Position numbers and translations under genes: made by a program
NCBI GenBank assembly: GCA_010093705.1
Contig: MU006095.1
Span: 304,517 to 368,516, forward strand
DNA: 64,000 nt
Source of the DNA: Patellaria atrata CBS 101060
Lineage: Eukaryota; Ascomycota; Dothideomycetes; Patellariales; Patellariaceae
Direction of reading: 5' to 3'
Notes under the pieces: generated by a model
Databases searched by the model: none
The model's input: only the letters and a program-made list of their open reading frames with translations
What the model was told of the DNA's origin: nothing
Shown here: positions 32,052 to 44,548 of the stretch, in pieces
Numbering within the stretch: position 1 is the stretch's first letter
Layout: every line of letters begins with the position of its first letter

Positions 32052-33515
32052 ATGGCGGTTTTTATTCGCCTCCCCACCCTTTTAGGGGTTTGGGGTGCTC
32101 TCGTTTTACTTCTTAACTTAGTACAAGCAGATGCGGTCGATGATCTCGCCGCGAAAGCCTTAACGAATGTCTATGCTATACTTGATGGGACACAGTCTGA
32201 TGGGGCCACACATACAACATGCACGAGGGACAAACTCATAATTCGAAGAGAGTGGTAAGCCGCTTGTGATATATTGGCGTCTGATACTTATACTGAATCC
32301 ATAATCTAGGGGAAATTTCACCACAGCGGAACGGACCGACTATATCAAAGCCGTCCTTTGCATTCAAAGTAAACCAACGAAGTACTCTACGTCCGTTATG
32401 CCAGGGGCAAGAAACAGATATGATGACTTCGTCGGTGTTCATGTGAGTTCTCATCAAATTCGGACCACGACATATCTTAACAAATTCATTAGATCAACCA
32501 GACTATGAGCATCCATAACACAGTATGCATCATTGCATTATCTTCAAGGAATTATACTCATGTCTACAGGCGAATTTTCTTTCCTGGCATAGGTATTTTA
32601 CTTGGCAGTATGAGCAAGCTTTACGGAACGAATGCGGCTATACAGGGGCGCAGCCTGTAGGTGGTCAACAGTGTAAAATAGGAGCCATTTGCTAACTTAC
32701 TTGCAGTACTGGGGTTGGAACAAGTACTCTAATCCAATGACTAGCCCTATCTTTGACGGAAGTGACACATCAATGGGAGGAAATGGAGAGAAGGTGCAGC
32801 ACGCAGGATCGGCCGTAGGTGGAGGTGGTGTTGTTGTTCCAGCAGGTCAGGGCGGAGGTTGTGTGCGCACCGGTCCTTTCAAAGAGTATGTTTGTCGATC
32901 TTGGCTTTCGTTCACCCACTAAAGCCAGATCTAGTATGCAAGTGAACCTTGGACCGGTTTCGCCCAGTACTTCGGTCTCAATTCCCAGGAATCCTCAACA
33001 GAATGGGTACGGGTATAATCCACGCTGTCTCCGTCGGGATGTTTCAGATTACTTCACTACACAATATCTTCGCACGCAAGATGTTGCAAATCTCATCACT
33101 TCAAGTTCTAGTATCGCGGACTTCCAAGGTAAAATGCAAACAGATACGCGACAAGCGTTCGGGGTTCACAGCGCCGGTCACTTCACAATTTGGGGCGATC
33201 CAGGTGGTGATTTCTACACGTCTCCTGGTGACCCAGCGTTTTGGCTTCATCACGGTAAGCTGTACCCTAAACCCCCGGCATCATTGCTTGGACTAATTCT
33301 TTTTCTTTGAAGGTATGATCGATCGCACATGGTGGATATGGCAAAATCAACAACCATCTAGCCGTGTCGTGACGATTGCAGGCGGCACTTCAATGTTCGG
33401 AGGTGCTCAGGGGAAGTTGACCGATATTGTAGATCTTGGGGTTGTTGGCCAACGTTACCAGATTCGAGACCTAGTGAGCACGACAGCAGGACCTTTCTGC
33501 TATGTTTATGCATAA
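32052..33515 (+). CDS. Secreted tyrosinase-like copper enzyme
   Basis: Seven exons: 32052-32254, 32310-32442, 32493-32522, 32570-32656, 32707-32885, 32929-33254 and 33313-33515; introns are 43-58 nt and the product has 386 residues. A signal peptide is present (LLGVWGALVLLLNLVQA). The CuA site lies across exons 2-4: HINQTMSIHNTANFLSWHRYF holds three His. CuB in exon 6 reads VHSAGHFTIWG ... DPAFWLHH and continues HHGMIDRTWWIWQ over the last junction. Exon 3 is only 30 nt. Tyrosinases oxidise phenols and catechols to quinones, and the secreted short form without a long C-terminal cap is common in ascomycetes. All six copper His are present, so the gene looks functional. Physiological substrate is unknown. 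Confidence 0.92.
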
Positions 33516-34765
33516 AAGCTTAGACTTTACCCGCTTGAACATATCCATCTACAGTAATATTCTCAAAATTATTGTGGGAACTGAACAAGCACACAAGATC
33601 AAACCTACTGTGTGTTCATCTCAAAGCATGCGTCCGAAAAACGCTTATTATCGGCTCCGCTTAATACTAGCGTAAATGCGAAGACTGTTAACAACAGCAC
33701 GCCTTTTCTTTTTTGGTTCAAACTGAGAAGTTTACCTCAAAATCTTAGTTTTAAAGGATTGCAGTACACATTCGTGTAATCTAAACAGCGGGACGGACTG
33801 TCAGACGACTTACACATCTTGCTACTTAGAGATCGCGTCGATTCCTCGAGGTCAAACTAGGGTAAATTGACAATATAAGGCAACATTCCTAATACTCTAT
33901 TGCTAGTATTACCCTGTCAAGTTGACTACGGAATATTAATCAGTCTTCTTTGATTGGAGTCGGCTTTCATATAGGTGCCTGGTTAAATTAAGTGTATCCT
34001 AGACCCACGAGGTCCCGCTTACCCCAGACTAATATAAAGACCTGGCTGAGCAACGATAACCTCCATCTACTTCTCTTGGCCTACTCTCTATCCACGAAAT
34101 TCTATGATATCGATGCTTAATTATTGAAACAACCTCCACCACATGGCAATCTTGTATGAGGACGTGGGAGATAAGTAGCATGCATGGCACTACTGCAGCT
34201 CGAAGGTATCCAGATCACCCTCTTATTGAGGGAAAACAGGAACTCGGGCACCAAGAAAGCTTCGATAAGATCGGGAGAAGCTTCTTTCCATAGGGAGCCA
34301 GCCGCCGGTCCGCATGAGAATTGTATGGATATGCTCTGAAGATTAGGCCCCTATTCATTCTATACTCAACTCGATTGAAAACGCCATCTTGTTCCTAATG
34401 TCCTTGTCCCTTGATCTGGGGATGCCACAAGCTGGAAAACATGGAGAATAGTCGGCCATGTAGCAAGCATCGCATACGCCGCCTTTCATAAACCCATAAG
34501 GATACCCCGCTACAATCTAGGACCTTTACCTATATAGTTCATGAGCAGGGATCGGGCCACATGGAAGGTCGTGTAGCTCATTTACATACAGCCAGTACGC
34601 GTGCTCTCGTTTCAAAGGAGATATTTGCCGGATGAGCGTACCGCCAAGACCATTGAGGGAGTTCAGATATCACTCAATAGAAAAGAGGAGTCTGCCTTCA
34701 AACTGTGATTTTGTTCTTTCGCAGTCTTCACCTCTCCAAAAAAAAAAAAAAAATAGACCCTCACC
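33516..34765. other. Spacer between tyrosinase and dioxygenase genes
   Basis: 1.25 kb with no supportable gene. A 14-A run at about 34739-34752 lies just before the dioxygenase ATG, in its 5' UTR or promoter. Confidence 0.5.
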
Positions 34766-36057
34766 ATGTTCAGAGTCATTGGCGCTATTGCCCTTGCGGC
34801 AGCGCTTCTCTCAAGCACATCCTTCGCTCATCCGGGTCATGATCACAAGCATGAAGCTGCTCAGCGCCGGGAATATATCGAATCGTTAGAGCAGAAAGAT
34901 CTTGGCCATTGTGCAGAGACTCTTATGGCAAACGGTCACTATGAGAGAGCTATCAAGAGACGGGCAGAAACAGTGGCCAGGTTGAGGCGTGAGGCGGGGA
35001 TTGATCATGCCCCTATGCTACATGCTCGGGATATCAACAAGGTCCTGAATACCAACCACAGGTCGAACAACCCCTGGAATGCCCAGACTCCTGACAGCAC
35101 CGTCTTCGGATCTAACAAGTCCTGCATTCTTGCTCCAGAGATTATTGAAGGGCCATATTGTAAGCTTCTTGCTCTCACTATCCCACTCCGTATACTGATC
35201 AGTTCCAGATGTATCGGGTGAGGTAATGAGAACGAACATAGTCGAAAACGAGAAGGGTGTTCCTCTTACTCTCGATCTGCAACTGATCGACACCACCACA
35301 TGCCAGCCCATCCCAACGGCACACCTCGAGATCTGGAGCTGCAATTCCACCGTAAGGTCAACATCCATGGGCTCCTTTTTCAAATTCTTACAATGTATAG
35401 GGTGTCTACAGCGGCGTTGCCGGCCAAGGAAACGGAAATGCCAACGACTTGAACAATCTCAAGAACACCGCGCTCCGTGGATTCCAAGCCGCCAACTCAG
35501 ATGGCGTCGTTACTTTTGACACCCTCGTCCCAGGTCACTATGCCGGTCGTGCCAACCATATCCACGGTAAGCCAAGCCCAACTTGACCCATCTTTACCGT
35601 ACTAACATCAACCCCTCAAGTCGTTTCTCACATCGGCGCCACCATCCGCGCAAACAACACCCTCCAAGGCGGCACAATCTCCCACATCGGACAAATCTAC
35701 TTCGATCAGTCTCTCATTGACAGCATCAACACCATCGCACCATACAGCACAAACCGCATTGCCAAGACGCCCAACCGTTCCGACAGCTGGATGGCGCAGG
35801 GTGCCGCCACCGGCGACGACGACGTTATCAACTACGTCGTTCTCGGTAACCAGGTCCAAGAAGGTCTCTTCGGGTGGATCACGCTCGGTATGGATCCGAG
35901 GGCCTCGAGGAGAATAACGCCTGCTGCGTGGTACGGTGAGGGCGGTGGGATCAAGAATCCCGCCGGTAGCCAACCGGGTCCGGTTTGGCCACCACCGTGG
36001 GGCGGTGAGGCGGAGAATAGGGAGGCTGAAGCCGAGAGCAAGGTTTTGGAGGGTTGA
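34766..36057 (+). CDS. Secreted intradiol ring-cleavage dioxygenase
   Basis: Four exons, 34766-35159, 35209-35351, 35401-35566 and 35621-36057, give 379 residues; introns are 49, 49 and 54 nt. A signal peptide (FRVIGAIALAAALLSSTSFA) is followed by a His-rich HPGHDHKHE. The dioxygenase core starts with SCILAPEIIEGPYYVSGE, rebuilt across intron 1, which contributes one Tyr ligand. GHYAGRANHIHV supplies the second Tyr and both His ligands of the Fe(III) site. The C-terminus is Gly/Pro-rich. Family members cleave catechol rings between the hydroxyls; the extracellular subfamily is common in wood and leaf fungi and may act on lignin or tannin fragments. It lies 1.25 kb after the tyrosinase on the same strand. 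Intact. Confidence 0.92.
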
Positions 36058-37128
36058 GGGAGTTGTGGTGAAATAAAGCGCTGGAAAGATGTTTACGATG
36101 TTGTGCTCCTATCACATAGAAATGAAGATATTGCATTTTGGTATTAATTAACCCGTTCTCTCCGCAAGGGAAAACAACATCCGTTTGCACATTCCTCGTG
36201 AGTCTGTGGAGATTGACATAAACTCAGAACTCATTCTTATGTAGGCCTCAGAATCAAAACCTCAGGCAGATATCGTGAACTCTCCACGTATGTCCCACTC
36301 GGTCTCGATGAACAAGTCAACGCCATTTCAAGCTTTTATCGCCGAGCAAAAGTGTAGGGGAGAGGCTTTTATCGCCGAGGAAAACTGTAGGGGGAGACCC
36401 TAGATCTGAAGATTAAGGTTACACTGACCACATTTCCCATATCACGGCCAAGTGCGCTCGGACCGGATTAAACGAAACTTTAAACGTGCTTTATATTGCG
36501 GATCGCCGGGAGCAGGGATTGGAGGTGGGGGGAATGTGGGGGAGTAAACTGTTAAGAACCCTGTCTTTAGGGAAAGGAATAGTAGGAAGATTCATGGTGG
36601 AAGGGTTGAGAGAGGAAATATGTTTGAAGGAGGGAAAGGGGGAAGAGAATTGTGTGGACGAGAATTGTAAACGGCGGGGGTACGGAATGGGTGTGTTGCT
36701 ATACACGTCATCCATATTGCTTCCTACATATCTCGTCAGATGTCTCATATTCTGCTAAAGAAGTTTTGGAAGATGCTTCTTCTTTTGATCTAGGGATATT
36801 GTCCTATTGTATTTTTTAGGGTGGTAAGATGAGCTTTTTAAAGACCGAAAAGCTGACGACAAATGAGAACACGCGAATAATGAATATCAGCCGATTAAGA
36901 AGGCATCCAGCCTTACACAGTTCACCGGAAATACCTAGTAGTTATTGCTGTGAATTCGAATAAGCGGAATACTAAGGTATTTTGTAGGAGCTTGACAGCA
37001 ATTGCAGTTGAGTGTAAATTGAATAGTTGTAATTGTCATCCATGTAGAACCAGTCCAGATTCTGGATCAACATTACCATCGTCAACTTTTGATAGAAACA
37101 TTAGCCTAACTCCGACTCTCCTCATCAC
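36058..37128. other. Spacer between dioxygenase and MFS genes
   Basis: About 1.1 kb without a gene; open frames at 36486-36758 show no motif. A 33-bp direct repeat is present at 36332-36397 (separate entry). Facing 3' ends of both genes fall here. Confidence 0.5.
36332..36397 (+). repeat. 33-bp direct repeat, two copies
   Basis: GCTTTTATCGCCGAG occurs at 36332 and again at 36365, each followed by a similar AAAA(G/C)TGTAGGGG stretch. Copies differ at a few bases. No known element is recognised. Confidence 0.7.
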
Positions 37129-39063
37129 CTATAGAATTATCCGCCAAGATGCCGTTGTATGCCTAATATTCGCCCCGAACATATATAAAGGTATGGCCAG
37201 GATGATCACGGCCGTGTAAACACCAGCTTGGGTGCCGAAGCAGTCGATATAGCCGACATTTGTAACCCAAGGAACGACGCCGTGGAGAAAACCGAATGCA
37301 ACTGACCAAAGTATCAGTATCTCTTGCTAAACGCGACCTTACTGAGACTTGTTTACCGATATTTTTCAGACCATTGACGAGTAGCAGTGCATCCGGCGCC
37401 ACCGGAAAGTAGCAATCAGATACATACGTCAGGGTTGCTGTTGGTACCTTTTTTCATTATTCCCTATTAGCATCTACGTCCCTACATACTCAATTATTCG
37501 ACTTACTGCAGTCAGGCCGAACGATATCATTCCATAGCCAAAGAACATGGTGGTCCAATGCATCGTATTCTCTACTCCATAACCGAAAAGTAAGCAACCA
37601 GCAGGGACGATAAGAATAGGCAACATGAGTAAGACCAGCCGTGTTTCCGGTACAAATGTGCCATTATTACGGCGAGTCCGGTAGTCAGAGTAGACATCCA
37701 CAAGCCAGCCACCAGCGTAAGCCCCAAGAAGATTGCCAATGAGACCGGGAATGTTGATGAGGCCATTGATTGACGGTCTCCATGAATAAGGTGGCGCTTG
37801 TAGGACAAAAGAGTTCAAGATATTGACCGCTACGACCCAAGCCAGGCTTACAGCATAGCCGAGAAATGCAAAAATGACCGCTGGATACACGATCATAGGG
37901 AGAGGTCGAACAAACGTTTTCAAGATATTCGTGTCCTTTGCTACTCCAGACCATAGACTAAGTTCTTGAAGATATGATTTCTTCGGAATGGAAATGCTGG
38001 ATGGCAGAATCTCTCTCGCGTCGACTGGGCTGTTCTGCTTGGTCTCTGTCTCGGCATTGTATAATGCTGGAAGTGACGTGTCAGATGCGGTTGGTTCTAG
38101 GCTCTTGGAAACGTCTCGAGCATATTGAGTTTCTGGGACGAAGAAAAGGATGGCAAGAAAGTTAATGCCGGATAGAATTACGGCAAGACGTTTATGCCAC
38201 CTCCAACCCAGATCTTTGATCGTTATCATAACTCATTCTGGAGAGGCAATATAATGACTTACCTTCCACGATGAAACCACAAATTAAGGGTCCGACCGTA
38301 TTTCCACCAGAAATCGAATTCATATAGATACCCATCTTAGCACCTCTTTCATGAAGAAAGTACACGTCCTTGAAGAATGTTAGTCAGATTTCTGACACTC
38401 AGGGCCGGTTCTTAACCGATATTCATGGACATGACCAGGGGTATAGAAGACGTACATTAACAATTGCGGCACCAAGGGTTTCCGTAGAAGACCCAGCAAA
38501 CGCTGCTAATATACTTGACCAGAGAAGTGACCTAAAGTTGCTGGCTTCCGCACCCCAGATATACGCAATGCACAATATCAGGGAGGAAAATACAAATACA
38601 GGTCTTTTTCCAAGGCAGTTCGCCAATGGAACCCAAACAAAGTTCTAAGGATAATTAGAAAATTCACTCAACGACAAGAACGTAGTTGTTTTTCCTCACA
38701 AAAACACCAAGGACGAGAATTGGCCACAGCAGCAAGTCGCTTGTCTGTGTCATTGATTTTCCAAATTCCTGACTGAGAATGAAAAATGCGGGCGCCATAC
38801 CGCCGATTCCAAAGTTAGTGAGAAAGGTGAAGGCACAGACTGAACCAAATGCGACATGTTTCTTCCATACAGGCCATCGGAGTGGGTCATTGGGATCATC
38901 TGTTGAAGGGTGTGGAATCAGGACGAGTTTTGAAAAATTGTCAGCTTCTGTTATCATGTCAGTTTCTGTAAGTTCTTCAATGATGAAATAAATGCACCAT
39001 ACGTTGTCGGAGCTGTACAGTTCCTTCGGTGCGATCGAGCTCGTTGAGGGCCTGAAGACGCAT
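37129..39063 (-). CDS. MFS transporter (DHA1-like, 12 TM)
   Basis: Seven exons on the minus strand: 39063-39003, 38947-38700, 38644-38456, 38368-38263, 38213-37507, 37447-37357 and 37301-37129; 524 residues. The cytosolic start reads ADNFSKLVLIPHPS and DPNDPLRWPVWKKH, a typical entry into TM1 of fungal DHA1 transporters. The MFS loop signature is present as ANCLGKRPVFVFSS, and LGWRWHK with VPETQY follows TM6. Loop 6-7 is short and charged. TM7-12 are intact, ending MFGANIRHTTASW. All splice sites are GT-AG and every join keeps frame. I infer export or uptake of a small solute at the plasma membrane; substrate unknown. The gene faces the dioxygenase gene. Confidence 0.9.
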
Positions 39064-41010
39064 CTTGACCACCTCCTAATGTCGGCCTTTCACACTATAG
39101 TAACTGGTCAGAAACTGCGATTGGAGAGATATATCTCAAAAAGAAAGATGCTATATCAGATATTGTTCGATAATTCGATTCGCCATTAGCTGGAGTTGGT
39201 TCATATAATCCTCTACTCTACCCATCATCCCGAAAATACAGATAAGGCCCCTTGTCGAAAGCAGAATCTGAGTCTGACACCTCCTGGCTTTTGGCCGTAT
39301 TGGGCTCAAATAATCCCGGGTCACGCAGAGACGGCTAATTGGCAGTATACAGCGTTTCGGCACCCCAACATAAGCCGATCTGGAAGATGATATCTAACTG
39401 TTCTGTATCAACAATATCATCTCGAACCATCATTAGAACAGACAACTTTTGCGATGGTTTACTCAAAAGACAAAAGTTGTGACTAAGGTATATCTTGTTA
39501 ATGGAAATCCTGCTTCCTAAGGTAATTGATTCTTAAATCTCTGAACGTTGAAATTTTGTGACCTGAAAGGAGATGAAGCCAAGAGCTTGAGATCTGCAAC
39601 TAGTTGCTTATTAAGATATGTACGTAAGTTAGAACTAGGACTGGTGAGGTATAGTACAAAGTTCCTTAGGACTAGCTCTAGTTTGCTTTTGACACTATTT
39701 AATGTTTTGAACAAGTAGTTCTACCTTACCGTAAGGTACCTTGTATCTCATCAAAGATTCAATTTCCAAGGTAAAATTCTGAAGTCTCACAATCCAGGTA
39801 ATTTCTATACTTAACCCAAGCATGTCAATAGTACAGTACCAGATCAAAGAGTCCATGACATGCACACAGGGGAGAGAAGGACAGATGTTGTGGACAGCTC
39901 GCTTCAAGGTTCCATCTCAAATTGGACGACGACAAGTCCTTTCTTCCGTTCAACTTCATCCAACCACAATTTACTTCCAGCCTCCACCTTTTCCGTTGTT
40001 GAGAGAGGCTGGACTGTGTAACAAAATGATTCCGACTACGATAAGTCTGTTCGGGATCTCTCCCCGACTTCCATCAATAAGATGCGAATTTTTCCTCGCG
40101 ATGCACCAAGTTGGACTCTGATCTTTCTGGTCAGTTTAAATTTAGCTTCAACACGGGAAAAGTATTCTACCTATTACGAACTGTAGTGATGGTAAGTTAG
40201 TCGTTCCATGTGGAGCGAGAATGAACACAGTACACTGCTATTCAGTATGCGTCCACATGGGTTTCATGGCTTTATGACAGCACGAGACGCGGCCTTTTCC
40301 CAGAGGTGCGATTGTATGTCTCTGTCTCAAATTCCTTGCTGGTTTTACCCATTCCTCACGTCATGCAGTCACTCTCCTCCAATCCAGGCATCCTTGCATA
40401 CCACTTCGCCTCCAAAAGAATATCTACCTTCCACAACAGTATAATATGCGGATGCAACATATCCTCCTTTTTTTTTTCCCCTACGTATGCACCCTCTCAT
40501 ATTCTCCAACTTCTTATATCCACATGTAATGTGCCATCGAACGACTCTTACGGTCCTACAGTGGACTTCAATATTAAACCCCACGGGGGCTTGATGGTTT
40601 CGTCTGACCAACGGCCCCCTTGCATGGAGGTTTGTTATTCCCAGCGATGATCCATATCCGTAAACGATGTGTTTTCACGTCGAACAGCCAATCATTAGTT
40701 GCGGATTCAAGTCATATCATTGAAATAGGTCACAACCTTTCAAACAAGGTACATGATGCAGCCCTGGGCATGCCTGAGATGATCCCGAAGATACACATAA
40801 CCGCTGTATCCTAACCGAACATCTCAATTTGAGTCTACGTCCTTGATCCAGTGCCATCGACCATCCCTGCGTTGGTCCGGGTCGGGAAACTCAAATAAAT
40901 ATCGTGCAAGTAAACACAGACTATCGATATCTACCTTATCGTCAATATTCCATCTCATATATCCTATCTTACGTGAATTTGACGTTTGCTCCGCGCAATT
41001 CAATCTCAAG
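39064..41010. other. Divergent spacer between MFS and Ser/Pro-rich genes
   Basis: About 1.95 kb. Short frames show no domain. The ends should be promoters of the two divergent genes. A nine-T run lies near 40470. Nothing else is seen. Confidence 0.45.
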
Positions 41011-42348
41011 ATGCCAGGTATCAAACCCTTGGAACCTTATCCCTCACAGGAAACGTACAGTCCAGCATCTGAAAATGTCGGACCATCTGGAGAAGAATTT
41101 TACAGTAACAAGTCACCACCCTTATCACCTAGAAGTGCAGAGGAAATTTGGGACGAAGCAGTTCAAAAGGTCCATCAGCGCATAGTAAGAAATAGTCGAA
41201 AGAGTTCTACCATCATAGGATCCCCTCCGCCTCCAAAATCCAAACGCGCATCGACTGCAACAGAACTCGAAATCATCTCAAGTTATGGCCGTCGCACATA
41301 TTACGAGCAAAGAGATCCTCTATCTCCGATCATCGACCCACCACCACCATCTCCAGTTGTTAGTGGAAGCGCCAGCACAACTACTATGTTCAGATTTGTG
41401 GAGCTTGATTTTGGTTTCCTTGACCGACCTTACACCCCTTCTTCTAATGAGGACGCAATTCCAAGCCCTCTATCTCCAAATCAGCAAAACCTGGCCTCAA
41501 CAGACCTCACACGTTTACTTTCTGAAGAACAATCAAATTACCGCTATCCCCTCATGGATCCCTCCACACCCAGTCCAGCCGGGCTTCGCATCCGTCCTAA
41601 AGAGGAAACGAAATCTCCGAGCCCTAAGGACTCATCGCCACTTATTTTCATTCCCGCCGGTCAGGTTCGCAGTCCTGCCACTATTCCGCGTAAACCCCTG
41701 CCAACCGGTGCGGCCAACGCAGGAATTCAGTTCCATCATTCGCCTTACCAGCATACTCTTGGAGCTGCTACACCGCCGCAGTCAAGTAGCGGGGCAAATG
41801 GTGAGACGCTTGTCAACAGTCCCTTCTCAATCCCTAATCTACTCGTAAAAGCGCATTCGCGGTCGCATCGCGAACGTCAGTCCGTATCATTTATCAAGGG
41901 ACATTCTCGATCAAAGACAGGATCGAGAGCCGACTCTGTTCTTGTCCCACTTTCGCCAACGCGACAGGCTAGTCACACGCTCCAGGTTCAGTCGGGCTGG
42001 TATGCGGATGCCGATGATGAAGACGAAGGTAACAGGGATGATGAGAAGGCGAGACTGATTGATTATCTAGCGTTCAAGTGGGTTGGACGTAGAGGTTCAA
42101 GGTCCTCCTCAAACGTTCATGAAAACGGGAATGGGAATAGCGGCTTTTGGGTGAGGGCCAGTGAAAATGGCACATTGCTGGGAGGAGATCGTGGGGAATG
42201 TCAGAACCTATGGGGTGCACAGCTAGAGCAGGAAAGGAGACAGGAGCGGAATAGGGGTAAGGATGGCCATGGAGTGAACAAAGGAAGACGGTCAAGTTTG
42301 AGGAGCAGTCTATCGGGGTTGATGGGGTGTAGGTGTGATAGGGAGTGA
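41011..42348 (+). CDS. Ser/Pro-rich uncharacterised protein with many SP sites
   Basis: A single exon of 445 residues, started at MPGIKPLEP because upstream in-frame Met codons precede a stretch without coding character. The sequence is disordered: SP or TP sites recur (SPPLSP, DPLSPI, PSPLSP, PSTPSP, VPLSPT), which would suit CDK or MAPK phosphorylation. A more ordered segment near residue 345 reads EKARLIDYLAFKWVGRRG, after an acidic DADDEDEG patch. Basic and Ser runs (RSHRERQS, GHSRSKTGS) and a C-terminal GCRCDRE follow. No membrane segment or enzyme motif is seen. I do not recognise the family. Codon usage and length support a real gene. Confidence 0.65.
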   Translation: MPGIKPLEPYPSQETYSPASENVGPSGEEFYSNKSPPLSPRSAEEIWDEAVQKVHQRIVRNSRKSSTIIGSPPPPKSKRASTATELEIISSYGRRTYYEQRDPLSPIIDPPPPSPVVSGSASTTTMFRFVELDFGFLDRPYTPSSNEDAIPSPLSPNQQNLASTDLTRLLSEEQSNYRYPLMDPSTPSPAGLRIRPKEETKSPSPKDSSPLIFIPAGQVRSPATIPRKPLPTGAANAGIQFHHSPYQHTLGAATPPQSSSGANGETLVNSPFSIPNLLVKAHSRSHRERQSVSFIKGHSRSKTGSRADSVLVPLSPTRQASHTLQVQSGWYADADDEDEGNRDDEKARLIDYLAFKWVGRRGSRSSSNVHENGNGNSGFWVRASENGTLLGGDRGECQNLWGAQLEQERRQERNRGKDGHGVNKGRRSSLRSSLSGLMGCRCDRE

Positions 42349-43960
42349 TAGGGAGTGAAGGGTCAGGGGAGAAAGAGAACGACGAGTGTCGTGTAATGCG
42401 ATTATGGGAGATTAACGGCCGAGACGGTGGGCATGAACGTCACGATGAAATGGAGAGAGGGATATTTTCGTTTGTACGGTACGGTACGGGTGGGGAATCG
42501 GGAACGGGACGGGAGCAAACGACTAATATGCAACGGCCGGCAACCGGGTATTTACCATCCGCTCAAAAATCATTCACTCCTTGGCTACGGTACTCTCGGC
42601 TCATAAATGGCGTCTTTGTTTAAGCAAATTCTTAGTCTAATAATGTCTTTTCTTTTAAGACCCCCTTACTGACATCATATCGGTTCGTTATATTGCTGCG
42701 TTGTACCTTGTTTTTCCTGTACCTGTACACTAATGTAGATGTAGCACTCCCACAGTGAGCATGGTTGAAGCATCTTCTATGCATAAGCAATGGATCGTTC
42801 TACTACCTGGGTAGTTGCGCAATTCTGTCACTTCCCGTCAGCCGCGATGGCAAAATGTACAGCGTCTACCAGAAAATCGTCTTCGGTGACACAACGCGGT
42901 GTTACAGTGCCTGTAAGCCATACTTCGCATCGTTCTGATCTAGATTGCTGTTTGAACCCAATGTCGTCTCACACAAACTACATTTCCACTCTAGGTTTCT
43001 CTAATTTTCACAGGATGTTCCGTTCTTAAAGCACGGTCATCATCGTCATTCTCTAACAACTTCCGATCAATCACAAATACCCCTAAGCCACAACTTTCAT
43101 CACATCCACAACAGAAATTTGATATTCTTCCCGCTGAGAACTCTATGCATAACCTCTACGGAGCATAACACGGCGTAAACTATTCTCCACAATCCCACTT
43201 CTTTCTAATTTCATACTTTACGATTGAAGACAGCATTTGTGTTCTCGACGTAGTTTCACGTATGGCTGATATAGGTACCGTATGTAGCTGCCCGCTTCCA
43301 CGCGAGGAAGAAGCTTTGGAGATGCATTCGCACGTGAGATGCGGGGAATAAACTTTTCTTTCATGAGAGAGTTAGAGTTCTCCCTGAACGAATAGAATAA
43401 GGGAACCGTCATCGTGAGAAGGTGATTCGATACACCCCTATCACAAGTCTTATTGAAAGGGAATCCAAGAAGAGTGGTAGGTTGAGGCGGACGGAGATGG
43501 TATTAGGTACACTTGTGAGGATTGGACATTGGACAGCGAAGGTAAGGGAAGGAACTGCATCTTAAATGTTACAGAATATGCTTTCTTCTAACGGTGGGAT
43601 GTGCAGACGGGGAAGAAGAGTTGCATATTTTGAAGCCTTTGTTAAAGAAGCGGGAAACGAAGAAGGCGTGCGGAGAGCGCATTGCAGTTGTCATTACATG
43701 TCAGTCTAGAAAATAGCATTGTGAGTTACCCCATAAGACAATAGGGAGTAAGTTGTCCACCTCTTTCAGGAACCGCTCGTTACTATTTCATTATCGTTCC
43801 CTCCTCAGCTTTGAATTCCCACTCCTCTTTCTAGACCCTCTTTACTTCTCTCAGTAGATCTTGAGGTTTTCCTACCATTAGCTCCTATACTTTTATCTCC
43901 CAAATTGCTCCTTTTCCCTATCAAATACCAACACAGAGCCACCTTCTTTCAAACGTTAAT
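42349..43960. other. Spacer without recognisable gene
   Basis: 1.6 kb; a repeated GGTACGGTACGGT occurs near 42475-42490. Short frames have no support. The right end has pyrimidine-rich stretches (43790-43920) that may be the promoter of the next small gene. Confidence 0.45.
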
Positions 43961-44548
43961 ATGTGCCACTACACACTTCACATCGTACGTCTTCCCTTCA
44001 TCCTCACTCAGGTATCACCCCTAACCCATCAAAATCTCCCTCCAACCCGTCATCTAAACCACTGAGCTCACAACTCACCTTAGTGGACCTGCGGTGAAAG
44101 CAACTACTCGCTCGCCTCATCCTGCAGTTTCGAGCGTGCCAACAGCGCCTCGAACCCCCTACACCCCAGCATCCCTCCCATCCCACCAACACCCTGTCCA
44201 TCCCCGACTCCAGTCTCCCCTCCTCCTCCCAACCCGGCCAGGAACGAAAAGGACTACTCCACGCCACCGAAAACTTCCATCCCAAACCCAACATGCAAAG
44301 CCATCTCCCCACAAATCATCATCCCCCTAACCCTTGACCTCATAGCCCTCTCTCAGGGTCGCGTGACAGCGATGTCGGGAGTAGAAATGATGGCAAGGGG
44401 ACCGTCAGATGGGAAAGATATCCATCTTCCTGTCTCGGAGATTGGTAAGGCGTCGAATATTGAGATGAGAAAGAGGATTGGGGGTTGTAATGTTTTTGAG
44501 GTCGTATTGCATAAGAAGGAAGTGGTGGGTTGTTGGGCTTTGTGTTAA
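43961..44548 (+). CDS. Putative small two-exon protein, Cys-containing and Pro-rich
   Basis: Exons 43961-44011 and 44084-44548, with a 72-nt intron (GTATCA...CCTTAG), give 171 residues. The start MCHYTLHIVRLPFILTQ joins WTCGESNYSLASSC, resembling short ascomycete proteins that begin MC and carry a CG...C pair. A long Pro/Ser stretch (SIPPIPPTPCPSPTP) follows, then an ordered tail (GKASNIEMRKRIGG, FEVVLHKKE). No secretion signal is obvious. The second exon is open for 155 codons, which is long for non-coding DNA here, and the preceding pyrimidine-rich region looks promoter-like. Family and function are unknown; existence is only moderately supported. Confidence 0.4.
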
